From Convivina praedatoris (lineage in GTDB: Bacteria; Bacillota; Bacilli; Lactobacillales; Lactobacillaceae), in the NCBI RefSeq assembly GCF_933208495.1, contig NZ_CAKOET010000002.1:62001-126000 (forward strand): a stretch of 64,000 bases of DNA, given 5' to 3'. Under the pieces are notes generated by a model. It had not been told where the DNA came from, did no database searches, and saw only the letters and a program-made list of their open reading frames with translations. How positions within the stretch are numbered: the stretch's first letter is position 1; the number at the start of each line of letters is the position of its first letter. The translations under genes were made by a program, and so were the position numbers. This document shows positions 18,023 to 26,491 of this stretch, in pieces.

Positions 18023-18862
18023 ATGGATTTATTTAATTCACATAAAAATGATATTGCTAATATTGTTGTTGATGAAGCGGCCAAAAATCGAATTCCCGAT
18101 GGCCTCTTTTTGGCCTGCCCGTACTGTGGTAGTCAAATGTACAATAAGCAATTGGGCAAATACCGAGTGTGTGCCAATTGTGGTTACGGTTTCCGTTTGC
18201 AAGCCCGTGAACGGGTTGCTTTGCTAGCCGATGAATTTGAAGAATTCGATGAAGATGTATCAATGCATAATCCGGATTTTCCAGGGTATGCTGATAAATT
18301 AGCACGAGCAAAGAAACAAACTGATATGGGTGAGTCAGTTTTAACTGGGCGGGCATTAATTAAGGGCCAAGCGGTTGCTTTGGGAATCATGGATTCATAC
18401 TTTATGATGGGTTCTTTAGGCTCAAAAACGGGTGAAAAAATCACACGACTGTTTGAGTATGCCACTGCTAATCGATTGCCACTAGTGATGTTTACTGCTT
18501 CCGGTGGTGCTCGAATGCAAGAAGGAATCAATTCCTTAATGCAAATGGCTAAGATTTCAGGTGCCGTAGCTGCTCATCAAGAAGCTGGGTTGTTATATCT
18601 AGTTGTCTTAACTGATCCAACTACTGGTGGCGTAACTGCCAGTTTTGCTATGCAAGGTGATATTACTTTAGCTGAGCCTCACGCTTTAGTTGGTTTTGCC
18701 GGTGCTCGTGTCATTGAATCAACCATCCATGAAAAACTACCGAAAGATTTTCAACGAGCAGAAACCTTATTAGCCAACGGTTTTGTTGATAAAATTGTTC
18801 CTCGCCCTGATTTAGCTAGTGTAATTGCTAAGATTGTTCAAATGCATTCAGGGGAGGTGTAA
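18023..18862 (+). CDS. accD: Acetyl-CoA carboxylase carboxyltransferase beta subunit
   Basis: A 279-residue subunit of the carboxyltransferase that moves CO2 from biotin to acetyl-CoA. It has an N-terminal four-cysteine zinc ribbon (CPYCGSQ and CANCGYG) and the carboxyltransferase core ([25 protein letters not shown]). I chose the ATG at 18023, preceded by GAGGAGAAGG. A TTG at 17987 would extend the protein by 12 residues past the ribosome site. It is adjacent to accA, its partner subunit. Confidence 0.95.
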   Translation: MDLFNSHKNDIANIVVDEAAKNRIPDGLFLACPYCGSQMYNKQLGKYRVCANCGYGFRLQARERVALLADEFEEFDEDVSMHNPDFPGYADKLARAKKQTDMGESVLTGRALIKGQAVALGIMDSYFMMGSLGSKTGEKITRLFEYATANRLPLVMFTASGGARMQEGINSLMQMAKISGAVAAHQEAGLLYLVVLTDPTTGGVTASFAMQGDITLAEPHALVGFAGARVIESTIHEKLPKDFQRAETLLANGFVDKIVPRPDLASVIAKIVQMHSGEV

Positions 18863-18863
18863 A

Positions 18864-19661
18864 ATGGCTGATTTGTTAGGATTTTTATTTAAACATGATG
18901 TAGCTCCAGCGGAAGTTGTGAAACGTTCTCGTGAAGATCGATTTTTGGCTCGGGAATTAATTGATGGCCTATTTACTGATTTTATTGAACTTCACGGAGA
19001 CCGCCTTGGTAATGATGATGAATCTATCATTGGTGGTGTTGCTATGCTAGGTAACCGTCCGGTGACGGTCATTGCCATTGATAAGGGAATTGATATCAAT
19101 GATAAGTTATCCAAGCGGAATGGGTCACCACAACCTTGGGGTTATCGTAAGGCGCAACGATTGATGAAACAAGCTGAAAAATTTCATCGTCCCATTATTA
19201 CCTTTATCAATACACCTGGTGCTTTCCCTGGTAAAGAGGCAGAAGCTCAAGGGCAAGGAGATGCCATTGCTCAATCAATTTTAGAATCAATGAAATTGAC
19301 CGTACCAATGATTGCAATTATCTATGGTGAGGGGGGATCTGGTGGAGCCTTAGCCTTGGCTACTGCTGATCAAGTATGGATGTTTGAAAATGCAACCTAT
19401 TCAATTCTTTCACCAGAAGGATTTGCATCTATTTTGTGGAAGGATAGTAAGCGGAGTGATGAAGCAGCCGGTATCATGGGGCTTACACCAAAAGATTTGT
19501 TGGAAAAACATATTATTGAGTATGTTATTCCAGAAAATCGACACCATGCTAAAGTGTTTAGTGCTTTATCAGCTAAGCTAACGACTGAAATTAACCAATT
19601 AGAACAAGTTGGTGGACAAGAATTAGTTAAAATGCGTCGTGCCCGTTTTCGTGCCTTTTAG
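18864..19661 (+). CDS. accA: Acetyl-CoA carboxylase carboxyltransferase alpha subunit
   Basis: A 265-residue partner of AccD and the last gene of the fab operon. Recognisable segments are FIELHGDR, TFINTPGAFPG and IYGEGGSGGALALA, which form the acetyl-CoA site. It is shorter at the N-terminus than the E. coli protein, as is normal for lactic acid bacteria. GGGGAGG lies just before the ATG at 18864, one base after the accD stop. A perfect palindromic terminator follows. Confidence 0.96.
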   Translation: MADLLGFLFKHDVAPAEVVKRSREDRFLARELIDGLFTDFIELHGDRLGNDDESIIGGVAMLGNRPVTVIAIDKGIDINDKLSKRNGSPQPWGYRKAQRLMKQAEKFHRPIITFINTPGAFPGKEAEAQGQGDAIAQSILESMKLTVPMIAIIYGEGGSGGALALATADQVWMFENATYSILSPEGFASILWKDSKRSDEAAGIMGLTPKDLLEKHIIEYVIPENRHHAKVFSALSAKLTTEINQLEQVGGQELVKMRRARFRAF

Positions 19662-19685
19662 CCTTAGCTAATCTTTGTTATAATG

Positions 19686-19717
19686 AAAGCTACTAGGATA
19701 TCCTAGTAGCTTTTATT
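19686..19717 (+). terminator. Terminator of the fatty acid operon
   Basis: A perfect 28-base palindrome (19686-19713) with AAAGCTACTAGGAT arms is followed by TATTTT. It lies between accA and the start of ssrA at 19720, so it separates the two transcripts completely. Confidence 0.85.
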
Positions 19718-19719
19718 TT

Positions 19720-20074
19720 GGGTCTGTTTATGGAATTCGACAGGCTGTTTAGAGCATTGGCTGCATTCCGCCGTCCGGGCGTAAAACGGGCAGACATTTA
19801 ACTGCAAAAAACAATAATTCTTACGCAATCGCTGCCTAAAAACCAGTGATCCGTAGCCTGAATTTGAAGGCTAGCATTTGAATTTGGGTTTAATAAATGG
19901 CTAGACCGCCAATTCTTACCCACCTGATAAGAATTGGTTAAATTAATCAGGTTAGTGGTGCTGATGGGCCTTGAGCTATGGCGGACAGCATCATGAAATT
20001 AAATGATAGTCCTAAGAATGTAGACGCTGATGTATCGGGCGGTTTGGACAGGGGTTCGACTCCCCTCAGATCCA
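19720..20074 (+). ncRNA. ssrA: Transfer-messenger RNA (tmRNA)
   Basis: Rescues stalled ribosomes and tags their products for proteolysis. The 5' end GGGTCTG pairs with the 3' end CAGATCC to form the acceptor stem, and the T-arm sequence GGGGTTCGACTCCCC is present. The resume codon GCA is at 19804 and the tag frame (19804-19839) reads AKNNNSYAIAA before TAA, an alanine-ended tag typical of lactic acid bacteria. The 3' CCA is not encoded: the sequence after the discriminator is CTA. A prophage remnant begins directly at its 3' end, a common integration site. Confidence 0.97.
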
Positions 20075-20170
20075 CTAAGGTAAACTAAGAGGGACTAAGA
20101 AGCACTACAAGGTGCATTCTTAAGCCTTTTTTATTTTTTACGACACTAAGAGAAACTAAGAAAAACTAGG
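20074..20170 (+). repeat. Phased ACTAAG repeats at the tmRNA 3' end
   Basis: ACTAAG occurs at 20074, 20084, 20094, 20145 and 20155, with ACTACA at 20104 and ACTAGG at 20165. Within each group the spacing is exactly 10 bases, one helical turn. Tandem, helically phased short repeats beside a tmRNA resemble arm-type sites of a tyrosine recombinase. Part of the first group also contributes to the stem of a terminator-like hairpin. Confidence 0.5.
20094..20132 (+). terminator. Probable tmRNA terminator
   Basis: TAAGAA-GCAC pairs with GTGC-A-TTCTTA (20096-20122) and is followed by CCTTTTTTATTTTTT. It is the first terminator after ssrA. Its left arm includes two of the phased ACTAAG units, so it may have been brought in with the element. 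Confidence 0.6.
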
Positions 20171-20209
20171 GGAAACTTCCCACAAAATAAATAGTCCTAT
20201 CAGCAATGT

Positions 20210-20232
20210 AACGGCGTTTAAGCCGTTTTTTA
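20210..20232 (+). terminator. Terminator-like hairpin in the prophage left end
   Basis: AACGGC and GCCGTT enclose a 6-base loop and are followed by a T run. The 414 bases between ssrA and the first phage gene otherwise hold only the repeats described above and short inverted repeats. Confidence 0.55.
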
Positions 20233-20491
20233 TTTGTCCTAATGCCCCACAAACTTCCCGTAAATAGTAAAATACTTTGTTAGTATATTGTTGATGTGAA
20301 TAGAACAACCGCGGATGTGTTCACGCTTGCAAACGGGTGTATCTTAAAGTACGCCTGTTCTATTTGGCTGTGTGGTTACATCCACGTAGCAAGTAGTCAG
20401 AGCTACGCTTGTTACAAGGGTGCATACAAGCACGGTTGTGAGAGCACCGTAGTTACAACTACACAGGTTAAACAGTACATAGCTAAGGGGG

Positions 20492-20899
20492 ATGAATGGC
20501 AGACTAAAAAGACAAGATACCAAAGCATACTTTACGGGTAAAATGGCCTTAGCCATTAAACAACGTGAGCTAGAAATACGTTCCGGGCACAACAATGCTG
20601 ACGACGTAAACCGCAACATTAAAGCTAAGAACAAACAGAGCCATAGTACTGAGACTACCTTAGCAGTCTTAGAGCAAGACCCATACATAAACGCCACTAA
20701 AGAGACCATGGAGTATATTAGCGAGTGGCTGAATGTCTTTGATGAGTTAGATCAACAGATTTTTAAACTAAGATACACGGGGCATAGCTGGGTAAACATT
20801 GAGCAACGGCTACTCATTAGCAAGAGTGCAGGTCAGAGGCGACTCAATGAGGCTAAGACATGGCTAGTACTGGATGATAGCTGTATATTGAATAGATAA
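20492..20899 (+). CDS. Phage late-transcription regulator, RinA/ArpU-like
   Basis: A 135-residue protein with a C-terminal sigma-70 region 4-like helix-turn-helix (LDQQIFKLRYTGHSWVNIE, then SKSAGQRRLNEAKTWL). This arrangement is seen in ArpU/RinA-type proteins, which switch on phage late genes upstream of the packaging genes. That matches its place in the remnant, before a terminase-like region that is now missing. Assignment is by pattern and context only. The ATG at 20492 is very close to GGGGG; no better start is apparent. Confidence 0.6.
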   Translation: MNGRLKRQDTKAYFTGKMALAIKQRELEIRSGHNNADDVNRNIKAKNKQSHSTETTLAVLEQDPYINATKETMEYISEWLNVFDELDQQIFKLRYTGHSWVNIEQRLLISKSAGQRRLNEAKTWLVLDDSCILNR

Positions 20900-20964
20900 A
20901 TTAATCATTACAGTTATTGGATATGTGCTTGTAAGTTTTCGATAATTTTGAAAGGAAATTTTAT

Positions 20965-21399
20965 ATGTGGAATTATTTGAAAGATAATGTTGTGACAGCC
21001 ATAATTTCGTCAGTGATTTCATCGTTCGTTGGCCTTCTTTTTACCAAACATAGTAAGGCAGTAGATAAGAAAATAGGAGATCAAAATCGATTGTTGCAAA
21101 TATGCTCGGAATATATATCTCAGGATATAAATTTACATCAAGATATTGTTTTGGGGATATATAATTTTAGACCTAGAGGAGTATTTGATGTTAATAGCTT
21201 AAAGCAGCAGAATCGAGTAAAAGTTAAAACGTATCTTCAGGCTATTAAGGATAATTTTGAGATGAATCGGCTATTATCTAATTTAAATATTGATAACAAC
21301 CTTATAAGTACTGTGGAGAAATGTCTTGATATGGATGATGTTTATGAACAATTAGATACTGTAAAAGCAACATTGGAAGATATACAGCATAAAATATAA
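20965..21399 (+). CDS. Hypothetical membrane-anchored protein in prophage remnant
   Basis: A 144-residue protein I do not recognise. It has one N-terminal hydrophobic segment (about residues 8-27, TAIISSVISSFVGLLF) followed by a polar, mostly helical domain with no cysteine pair or catalytic motif that I can see. AAGGAAA precedes the ATG by 7 bases. The A+T-rich base composition differs from the phage genes on either side, which suggests a separately acquired gene, perhaps a lysogenic-conversion cargo. It could interact with membrane processes, but no function can be assigned. Confidence 0.6.
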   Translation: MWNYLKDNVVTAIISSVISSFVGLLFTKHSKAVDKKIGDQNRLLQICSEYISQDINLHQDIVLGIYNFRPRGVFDVNSLKQQNRVKVKTYLQAIKDNFEMNRLLSNLNIDNNLISTVEKCLDMDDVYEQLDTVKATLEDIQHKI

Positions 21400-22425
21400 A
21401 AATGATTGCTTTGGGCTATAAATAGTACGGCATTGTGTAACAAAATAAATTTAACGGATACTATAGCAAGTAATCTAAGCGTTTTTATTTTTCAGTGGTG
21501 TATTTGTACAATCAAAGACATAAAAAGCTAGATAACCCCCGCCCTATTCGTCTAAACGAGAGAGCGCTCACATATCGTCGTCTTATAAAAAAGTTCAATT
21601 TTTAAAAATTTTAGGTAGGGGGGTACCCCTGACAAAGCCCAGTGTTAAGCGGTTTGTGTTTTTGCCACTTTTGGCAGAAAAAGGCGCTAAATAGGGCAAT
21701 TGGTAGGTGTTTTCTGCCTGTTTAGAACGGCTATAAAGCTAGTGATAGCAATGGACTAACCGTTATCGGACTAAAAGCGTGCGCATTTTAGAATAAGTAG
21801 CTATGTACCGAATGCGACTATAAAGTGACGACACTTTAAGCACTGATACATAAGTGTTTGTAGCTGTTTTGGTTGTTATCGTGGGAACTTTATCGGTGTT
21901 TTAGGCATCTTAGTCTTCGCATTTGGTACAGATTGACCAAAATTGGTCAAAAAAGAAACAGGGGAGCACTGTGCCCAAAAGTGGGTATGAATATTCTCCA
22001 CGACTGGGGAAAGCGAGAGACGAAACGTGACGGCCTAGACTAAACCTATACCGACATGAAGTAGGTGCAGGGGAGAGCGAATCACGCCCCCCTAAGTAGA
22101 ACTTAGACCGATTATGTTAGTGGGTCAACTTGCTTATTATTGGCCTATATAGCTAATATTTTGTGACTTAAAGCTCTTTATATCAGTATTCCTAGTAGTG
22201 GACCAAGTTAGTACTTTGTTTTTTGATTTGTAGGCTAAGCATTGCCATATCTGGTAACGACGTGAGTTTTTCGCCAGTAGTGGCGAAGATGTTTAAGGTG
22301 GCGCCCTGAAATGAGACCTCATGTAAGGGGGTGTCCATTTTGGACAGTCCTTACATGGTTTTTGGTATTGAATTATAAGTAAGCACGGTCTACTCTGTAG
22401 TTGTGCATTGGAGGAGGCGTATTTT
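21400..22425. other. Long non-coding stretch of the prophage remnant
   Basis: About 1 kb without a convincing gene on either strand. It holds a GGGGTACCCC palindrome near 21620, a perfect hairpin TCGCCA-GTAG-TGGCGA (22271-22286) and a nested hairpin (22320-22357). It probably represents decayed phage coding sequence between the late regulator and the packaging genes. I see no RNA gene in it. Confidence 0.5.
22320..22357 (+). other. Nested hairpin upstream of the SnoaL-like gene
   Basis: CATGTAAGG and CCTTACATG form the outer stem and TGTCC/GGACA the inner stem around ATTTT. It is followed by GTTTTT, so it might act as a weak terminator or as part of the 5' leader of the gene at 22426. Confidence 0.45.
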
Positions 22426-22785
22426 ATGACTAAGCTTGAAATGGTAAAAGAATATTTTGAATTATCAGATACAGCCACTACAAATTTAGCTGATCGTCAG
22501 AAAATAGTGAATTTGTTTGCTGATGATGTTGTTTTAGAGTCAGGTATTGGTGAAAAAGTTAGTGGTATTAAAGCTCTCAAAGAATTTTTTGATGTGTTTT
22601 TTAGCCGTAATATCAAATTGAAACATGTTTTTGTAACGGATGAACAAAGTGAACAGTATAAAACCGCTTGGGCTGTGGCTGGTATTAATAAAGATGGCCA
22701 ACTATTTTCATTAACAGGTTATGATAAATACCATTTCAACCCAGAAGGCAAAATAGATTATATTACAGTACATGTTGAGAGCTGA
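22426..22785 (+). CDS. SnoaL/NTF2-like small protein
   Basis: A 119-residue protein with the cone-shaped alpha+beta fold pattern of the SnoaL/nuclear transport factor 2 superfamily: an N-terminal helix, then NLFADDVVLES, a helix, and paired strands ending KIDYITVHVES. Such proteins are cyclases, isomerases or ligand-binding proteins, so no reaction can be inferred. GGAGGAGG lies 8 bases before the ATG at 22426. It sits inside the prophage remnant with its own terminator, so it may be cargo. Base composition is chromosomal in character. Confidence 0.65.
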   Translation: MTKLEMVKEYFELSDTATTNLADRQKIVNLFADDVVLESGIGEKVSGIKALKEFFDVFFSRNIKLKHVFVTDEQSEQYKTAWAVAGINKDGQLFSLTGYDKYHFNPEGKIDYITVHVES

Positions 22786-22815
22786 TTGTTAGTTATCTAA
22801 TTCTATAAAATATTT

Positions 22816-22844
22816 AGCAGCCGATTATAAGAGGCTGCTTTTTT
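22816..22844 (+). terminator. Terminator after the SnoaL-like gene
   Basis: AGCAGCC pairs with GGCTGCT around a 10-base loop, followed by six T. Confidence 0.85.
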
Positions 22845-22857
22845 GTATGCAACGATG

Positions 22858-22964
22858 TGTAACCTTGTGTGCAAAAAAGGTTACAAGCTTACACACACTA
22901 TAAACGTTGATATAATAACGATAACAAGCCACACAGTCTTAAAAGGTGTGCAACAAGGTTACAA
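22858..22964 (+). repeat. Direct and inverted repeats around a promoter
   Basis: Near-identical 19-20-base direct repeats GTGTGCAA...AAGGTTACAA lie at 22867-22886 and 22946-22964. TGTAACCTTG at 22858-22867 is the exact inverse of CAAGGTTACA at 22954-22963. A TATAAT-like box (22911-22916) lies between the repeats. They could be operator sites for a lost phage regulator controlling the gene at 23003. Confidence 0.5.
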
Positions 22965-23002
22965 AATTTTCCTAATGATTTAGACATGAATTGAGGGTTG
23001 CA

Positions 23003-23494
23003 ATGCAAAAGGTCACTAGTTATCCAAAACTAAATATCAAAGAGCTAGATTTTAGGAAACATCCCCATGCTAAGCGTGTGAACTGGCAAGGCTACAAGAT
23101 AACCATAGCGATTACTAGGCCTAACTATGGTGGTGTGCTCTATTGGCTGGTCTGTCCTTACTGTGGCAAAAGAAAAAGCCTACTCTATCACGTAGGGCAG
23201 GCAGAACAGTGTCGTGTATGTGCTGGCTTGTATTATCCTGACCAGGACAACAAGGCTAGGCGTGATGGGGTCTATAAGATTATGGGACTGCATGAGAAGC
23301 AACTAAGGCTAATCAACAAGTTAGATCCAGCTTTGTATAACAGTTACATGGAGCTGGGTCGTTTAGTTGCCTGTGACTTGGCTTTCAGAATATATAGAAC
23401 ACCCAAACGGCCAAAGGGGATGCACTGGACTACTTACGCTAGGAAGCTGGAGCAGATTGACCGTATAAGCCTACAGTTAGCTAAGTTCTATTAA
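23003..23494 (+). CDS. Phage-type zinc-ribbon protein
   Basis: A 163-residue basic protein with two cysteine pairs, CPYCGKRKS and CRVCAGLYYPDQ (about residues 51-82), forming a probable zinc ribbon, followed by a positively charged helical C-terminus (RTPKRPKG). Proteins of this kind sit beside terminase genes in phages of lactic acid bacteria; the exact role is unknown to me. The ATG at 23003 follows GAGGG by 5 bases. Directly after it the phage sequence is cut off and joined to chromosomal DNA. Confidence 0.6.
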   Translation: MQKVTSYPKLNIKELDFRKHPHAKRVNWQGYKITIAITRPNYGGVLYWLVCPYCGKRKSLLYHVGQAEQCRVCAGLYYPDQDNKARRDGVYKIMGLHEKQLRLINKLDPALYNSYMELGRLVACDLAFRIYRTPKRPKGMHWTTYARKLEQIDRISLQLAKFY

Positions 23495-24289
23495 CTATAC
23501 TAAGAGGCTAGAGAAGCACACGACAAGGCTATTAAGGAGCAATAGGAGCAGGCACAGGAGTATCTGCATGGACATAGTTAAACATACAAAAATTATGGTG
23601 CCGCCAATGATAATAAAAGCAATGGCCATTGTTATGCTTAGTGATAGAGGTGGTAATTTTGTTCGTCCGACCGTGTACCAAAAAGGGATACTACTAATTA
23701 ACATACTCCAGCCCACAATCGCCGTTTCACTAAAATTAGTTAATAATTGACGAGGCAACAAAGTGTAAGATGCTTGGCTTAAACCAGCTAGCAGGCCCCA
23801 AATGATTGCAATTGGAGTAAGTGAAAGCGAGTTGATATTACCACTGGTAACTAGTAAAAAAGTGCCTATCATTGCGACGCCAATTGCCATGAGATTTATC
23901 TTGCTTGGTAGGAAATGATTGACTACTGATAAATAAATCGTAATAAAAACTGGTGCTAAAAACTGCAGCACAGTGGCGGTGGCGGCATTACCGTATTGAA
24001 TCGCCATGAAATAAGAAAGTTGTGATGGGAGCATTCCTAGAAATGAAAAAAACATAAGACGGCTAGCCGCCTTTTTATCCCGCCAGACATTAAATATATT
24101 TTGTTTAGTGATAATTGAAAGGAACAATAATAACAGACCGGCCGTTAGCAGTCGTACACCGACTAGCCAAGTGGCGGATATGTTATGAGCGTTGAAGAGG
24201 GATTGGGCAACGGTTCCCGAAGCACCCCATAAAATGCTGCCAGTAATGGCGTAGATTAGGCTCGTACGTCTTGAAAGTGTATGCATCAT
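23495..24289 (-). pseudogene. EamA/DMT-family transporter, 3' end replaced by phage DNA
   Basis: Ten-helix drug/metabolite exporters consist of two EamA repeats. Here the first repeat and about half of the second are intact, up to IIIGGTIIFV. The last roughly 25 codons are translated out of phase from phage DNA (ILLCLLLLLLNSLVVC) to a chance stop, so the last two membrane helices are missing. It is probably non-functional. The start at 24289 follows GAAGAGA. The truncation point marks the right border of the prophage remnant. Confidence 0.75.
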
Positions 24290-24333
24290 AATATCTCTTC
24301 TCATTGGACGACAAAGATTGCCACTGGGAGTTA

Positions 24334-25152
24334 TTAAAAGTGAATATCGATTTTTTGATTTAATTCTTGTGCAATTCGTTCTAAGCGTTTTTTAAAATTG
24401 ATTTTAGTAAAATTGGTATAAACATAATAAGGTGTGTCCGTAATTGGTTTAGTTAATTCTTTACCTAAACTAGAAATTTTTGATGCGGTACCAATAAATT
24501 GAATAGTATTCGGTTCTTCATCGCTGATGAAGGGCATCAATGATGTGATTTTTTCTGAATGAACGAGGTCGGTTATAATTTCAATAAATATTTGACTGGT
24601 AAATTTATTGACATAGCGCTTATTATTAAAATCTACAAAGTTTTCATCAGTATCTTCTGAGTCAATGATGTCTGAGATTTCTTCATCAAATAAATTAATA
24701 TTAGCAATATTTGCTAGGGTATCTTTAACGCGTACTAGAAGTGTTTTGGCGGTTATTTTTCCTAATTTATCAATGTAGCTTGTATTTCCAATGGTATTAT
24801 TATCTAATTCTAAATCTGCTTTTGAAAATTCTTGGATTAATTCTGCCTCAAGAAAATCTAACTGGGCTTTAGAAAGATGACCATCCTCACGGCCAAAGAA
24901 AATTACTTTATGCCACCAATTTTTATGCACACTATGCTGTTGTAGTCGAGTAAAAGTTGCGCCAGATGCTTGCCCAACGTATCGTTTATGTTCACCAATA
25001 AGAATATAAATTCCTGGTTTATGAGCTTCTTCCAAAAGATTAATTTTGGTCAGATCGTCTTTTTGAGCACTTACGATAAAAATGGGTTCATTATAGTAAA
25101 TTGAAATGTGATCATTAGTAGATTCTTGATTTATGAAAATATGACGAGGCAT
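24334..25152 (-). CDS. GIY-YIG domain protein
   Basis: A 272-residue protein with a GIY-YIG nuclease-like domain at about residues 46-130: PGIYILIG, then KRYVGQASG, a conserved arginine, and LSKAQLDFLEAELIQEF, which supplies the helix with the glutamate expected in this fold. The C-terminal half (about 170-272) is unlike anything I recognise and probably determines the target. Related proteins occur in defence and restriction settings, but no methylase or partner is adjacent. AAAGGAA precedes the ATG. Its downstream neighbour is the broken transporter at the prophage border. Confidence 0.7.
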   Translation of the reverse strand: MPRHIFINQESTNDHISIYYNEPIFIVSAQKDDLTKINLLEEAHKPGIYILIGEHKRYVGQASGATFTRLQQHSVHKNWWHKVIFFGREDGHLSKAQLDFLEAELIQEFSKADLELDNNTIGNTSYIDKLGKITAKTLLVRVKDTLANIANINLFDEEISDIIDSEDTDENFVDFNNKRYVNKFTSQIFIEIITDLVHSEKITSLMPFISDEEPNTIQFIGTASKISSLGKELTKPITDTPYYVYTNFTKINFKKRLERIAQELNQKIDIHF

Positions 25153-25200
25153 TTTTTAGTTCCTTTTATTAGTATTACAGACTAAATGAATTATATCTTA

Positions 25201-25233
25201 AAAAGGCTTCCTATATAGAATAGGAAGCCTTTT
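25201..25233 (-). terminator. Terminator of the mscL operon
   Basis: Perfect 14-base arms (AAAAGGCTTCCTAT and complement) around a 5-base loop, with T-rich flanks in both directions. The 170 bases between it and the end of the gene at 25408 hold nothing recognisable. Confidence 0.85.
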
Positions 25234-25407
25234 CCGGTTGAAATAGCTTATTGGACAGTTATCTTGTTTGTATTTCAATACGAATACAAGTGCTAGAAGG
25301 TCCTCAGTAGAAAATGATATGGTACCAGGGAATAGGAGTTTCACAAACGAGATAGTAGTGAAATTGGCATCAAGATATAATTGAAATTTTGGACTGATTC
25401 TATATCT

Positions 25408-25770
25408 CTACACAATAGTTGTGTGAGTACTAGTACCGCCAGTATGAGTAGCCATAGTTAGTATAAATCCAATAAAAGCGATATAGAGAATAATACCAAT
25501 TAAACCAATAATAAACTGAGCTAATCCAGCTCGATTCCATGTTGCTTGAACTGCTCTAAAGGTGTCAATGTCTTTGTAATCACCCTTTTGCCAGGCCCAC
25601 TCGTTTCCCTTGAAACCACAGACAAACATCCAGATTAAGTTGAAGCCAGGAATTAAGCAAAGTAAAGGTAAATAGGTTTTATTACCGATTCCCCAAAACA
25701 CATTGTATATAAAGGCTCCCCAGTTCCATCCTTTAATTTCGCTAGGTACGATTTTACCATTTTCATTCAT
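25408..25770 (-). CDS. Small membrane protein, DUF2628-like
   Basis: A 120-residue protein with hydrophobic segments at about 24-36, 40-54 and 85-108 and a tryptophan-rich loop (GWNWGAFIYNVFWG, KGNEWAWQKG). This pattern resembles DUF2628-type membrane proteins. Function unknown. The ATG at 25770 has AAGGAGC upstream. It is the last gene of a four-gene leftward operon with mscL. The first gene of that operon (26492-26800) is a related protein, so the pair may work together at the membrane. Confidence 0.65.
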   Translation of the reverse strand: MNENGKIVPSEIKGWNWGAFIYNVFWGIGNKTYLPLLCLIPGFNLIWMFVCGFKGNEWAWQKGDYKDIDTFRAVQATWNRAGLAQFIIGLIGIILYIAFIGFILTMATHTGGTSTHTTIV

Positions 25771-25791
25771 AATAATTTGCTCCTTCAATAA

Positions 25792-26289
25792 TTATTGTTT
25801 TTCTTGAATAGCTTCTAGTTTTGATAATATCTCTCGTTGAAGTTTGGCATTTTCCGCTTGCAATTTATTGTTTTCCGCCTGCATTTTTTGGAAGACGAGG
25901 GCGTCTTCATGCGCTTGATCAAATCCCCATTGCTCTTCTTTGGTTCTAATTAATGAATTATTAATAAATTGAATTGTATAAAAAACAGTTAGGGCAATAA
26001 ACAGCATAGTTAGAAAACTATTTAAAAAATCACCAAATGGAGCCATAATCAAATCAAAGTCAAGGGGGTGATTCTTATTCATAGACCATTTAAGGATGAA
26101 GTTAACCGTGCCAGAAGCGGTTGAAATTAAATCCTTAATGGCTGACCCAAAGCTATTACCTACTACAACCGAAATTACAAAAGTTAGCAGGTTCGGTGCA
26201 AAGATAAACTGCCGAAAGGCGACCCACTTAGCATTGGTACTGTTAATTATTTTGTCAGTTCCTTTAGTAATGTGATCTTTAGCTTTCAT
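25792..26289 (-). CDS. mscL: Large-conductance mechanosensitive channel with C-terminal coiled coil
   Basis: Forms the pentameric pore that opens on hypo-osmotic shock. The conserved first half of the family is present: FRQFIFAPNLLTFVISVVVGNSFGSAI in part and the second membrane helix FLTMLFIALTVFYTIQF. At 165 residues it is longer than the usual 120-140 because of a C-terminal heptad repeat (KMQAENNKLQAENAKLQ, about residues 133-155), a clear coiled coil. It lies in an operon with three small membrane proteins, 21-28 bases apart. The first membrane helix is more diverged than in classical MscL. Confidence 0.8.
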   Translation of the reverse strand: MKAKDHITKGTDKIINSTNAKWVAFRQFIFAPNLLTFVISVVVGNSFGSAIKDLISTASGTVNFILKWSMNKNHPLDFDLIMAPFGDFLNSFLTMLFIALTVFYTIQFINNSLIRTKEEQWGFDQAHEDALVFQKMQAENNKLQAENAKLQREILSKLEAIQEKQ

Positions 26290-26316
26290 AGTAATTACAT
26301 AACTCCTTAATATTGC

Positions 26317-26481
26317 TTAGTTCTGATGGCGATTAGTCCACACGAAGGCAACCAATAGAATGACTGTAGCTAAGTTAGCCGTGATAAGTGAAAAATCAGT
26401 TGCTTGTAAAATCCAACTTACGAGCGAGACAAACATTAATAATAATGAGATAATTATGGCTATTGTGCTCATTTTATTCAT
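26317..26481 (-). CDS. 54-residue membrane protein
   Basis: A small gene with two hydrophobic helices (IAIIISLLLMFVSLVSWI and LATVILLVAFVW) separated by a short polar loop and a basic C-terminus (NRHQN). The ATG at 26481 is preceded by AAGGAG. It lies 10 bases after the gene at 26492 and 27 before mscL, so it is almost certainly cotranscribed with both. Function unknown. Confidence 0.65.
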   Translation of the reverse strand: MNKMSTIAIIISLLLMFVSLVSWILQATDFSLITANLATVILLVAFVWTNRHQN

Positions 26482-26491
26482 AAAAAACTCC

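Larger units (their letters stand above)
20078..23572 (+). mobile_element. Prophage remnant integrated at ssrA
   Basis: The segment starts at the tmRNA 3' end and ends inside the DMT transporter gene near 23545-23572. It holds a late-gene-control-like protein, a small membrane-anchored protein, a zinc-ribbon protein of phage type, long non-coding stretches with hairpins, and a SnoaL-like gene that may be cargo. There is no integrase, structural or lysis gene, and no copy of the ssrA 3' end at the right edge. It is best read as a decayed prophage whose right part was lost together with chromosomal DNA. Confidence 0.65.

Noticed and set aside
20296-20541. Open frame of 81 codons in the prophage left end
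   Set aside because: It has no ribosome site, an improbable composition rich in Cys, Thr and Tyr, and overlaps the better-supported gene at 20492. An antisense frame covers the same stretch equally well.
23568-23750. Rightward open frame at the prophage border
   Set aside because: It is antisense to the transporter gene and has no ribosome site.
24334-25152. Restriction or anti-phage island around the GIY-YIG protein
   Set aside because: No methylase, helicase or second defence gene lies nearby. The prophage neighbour is accidental evidence at best.
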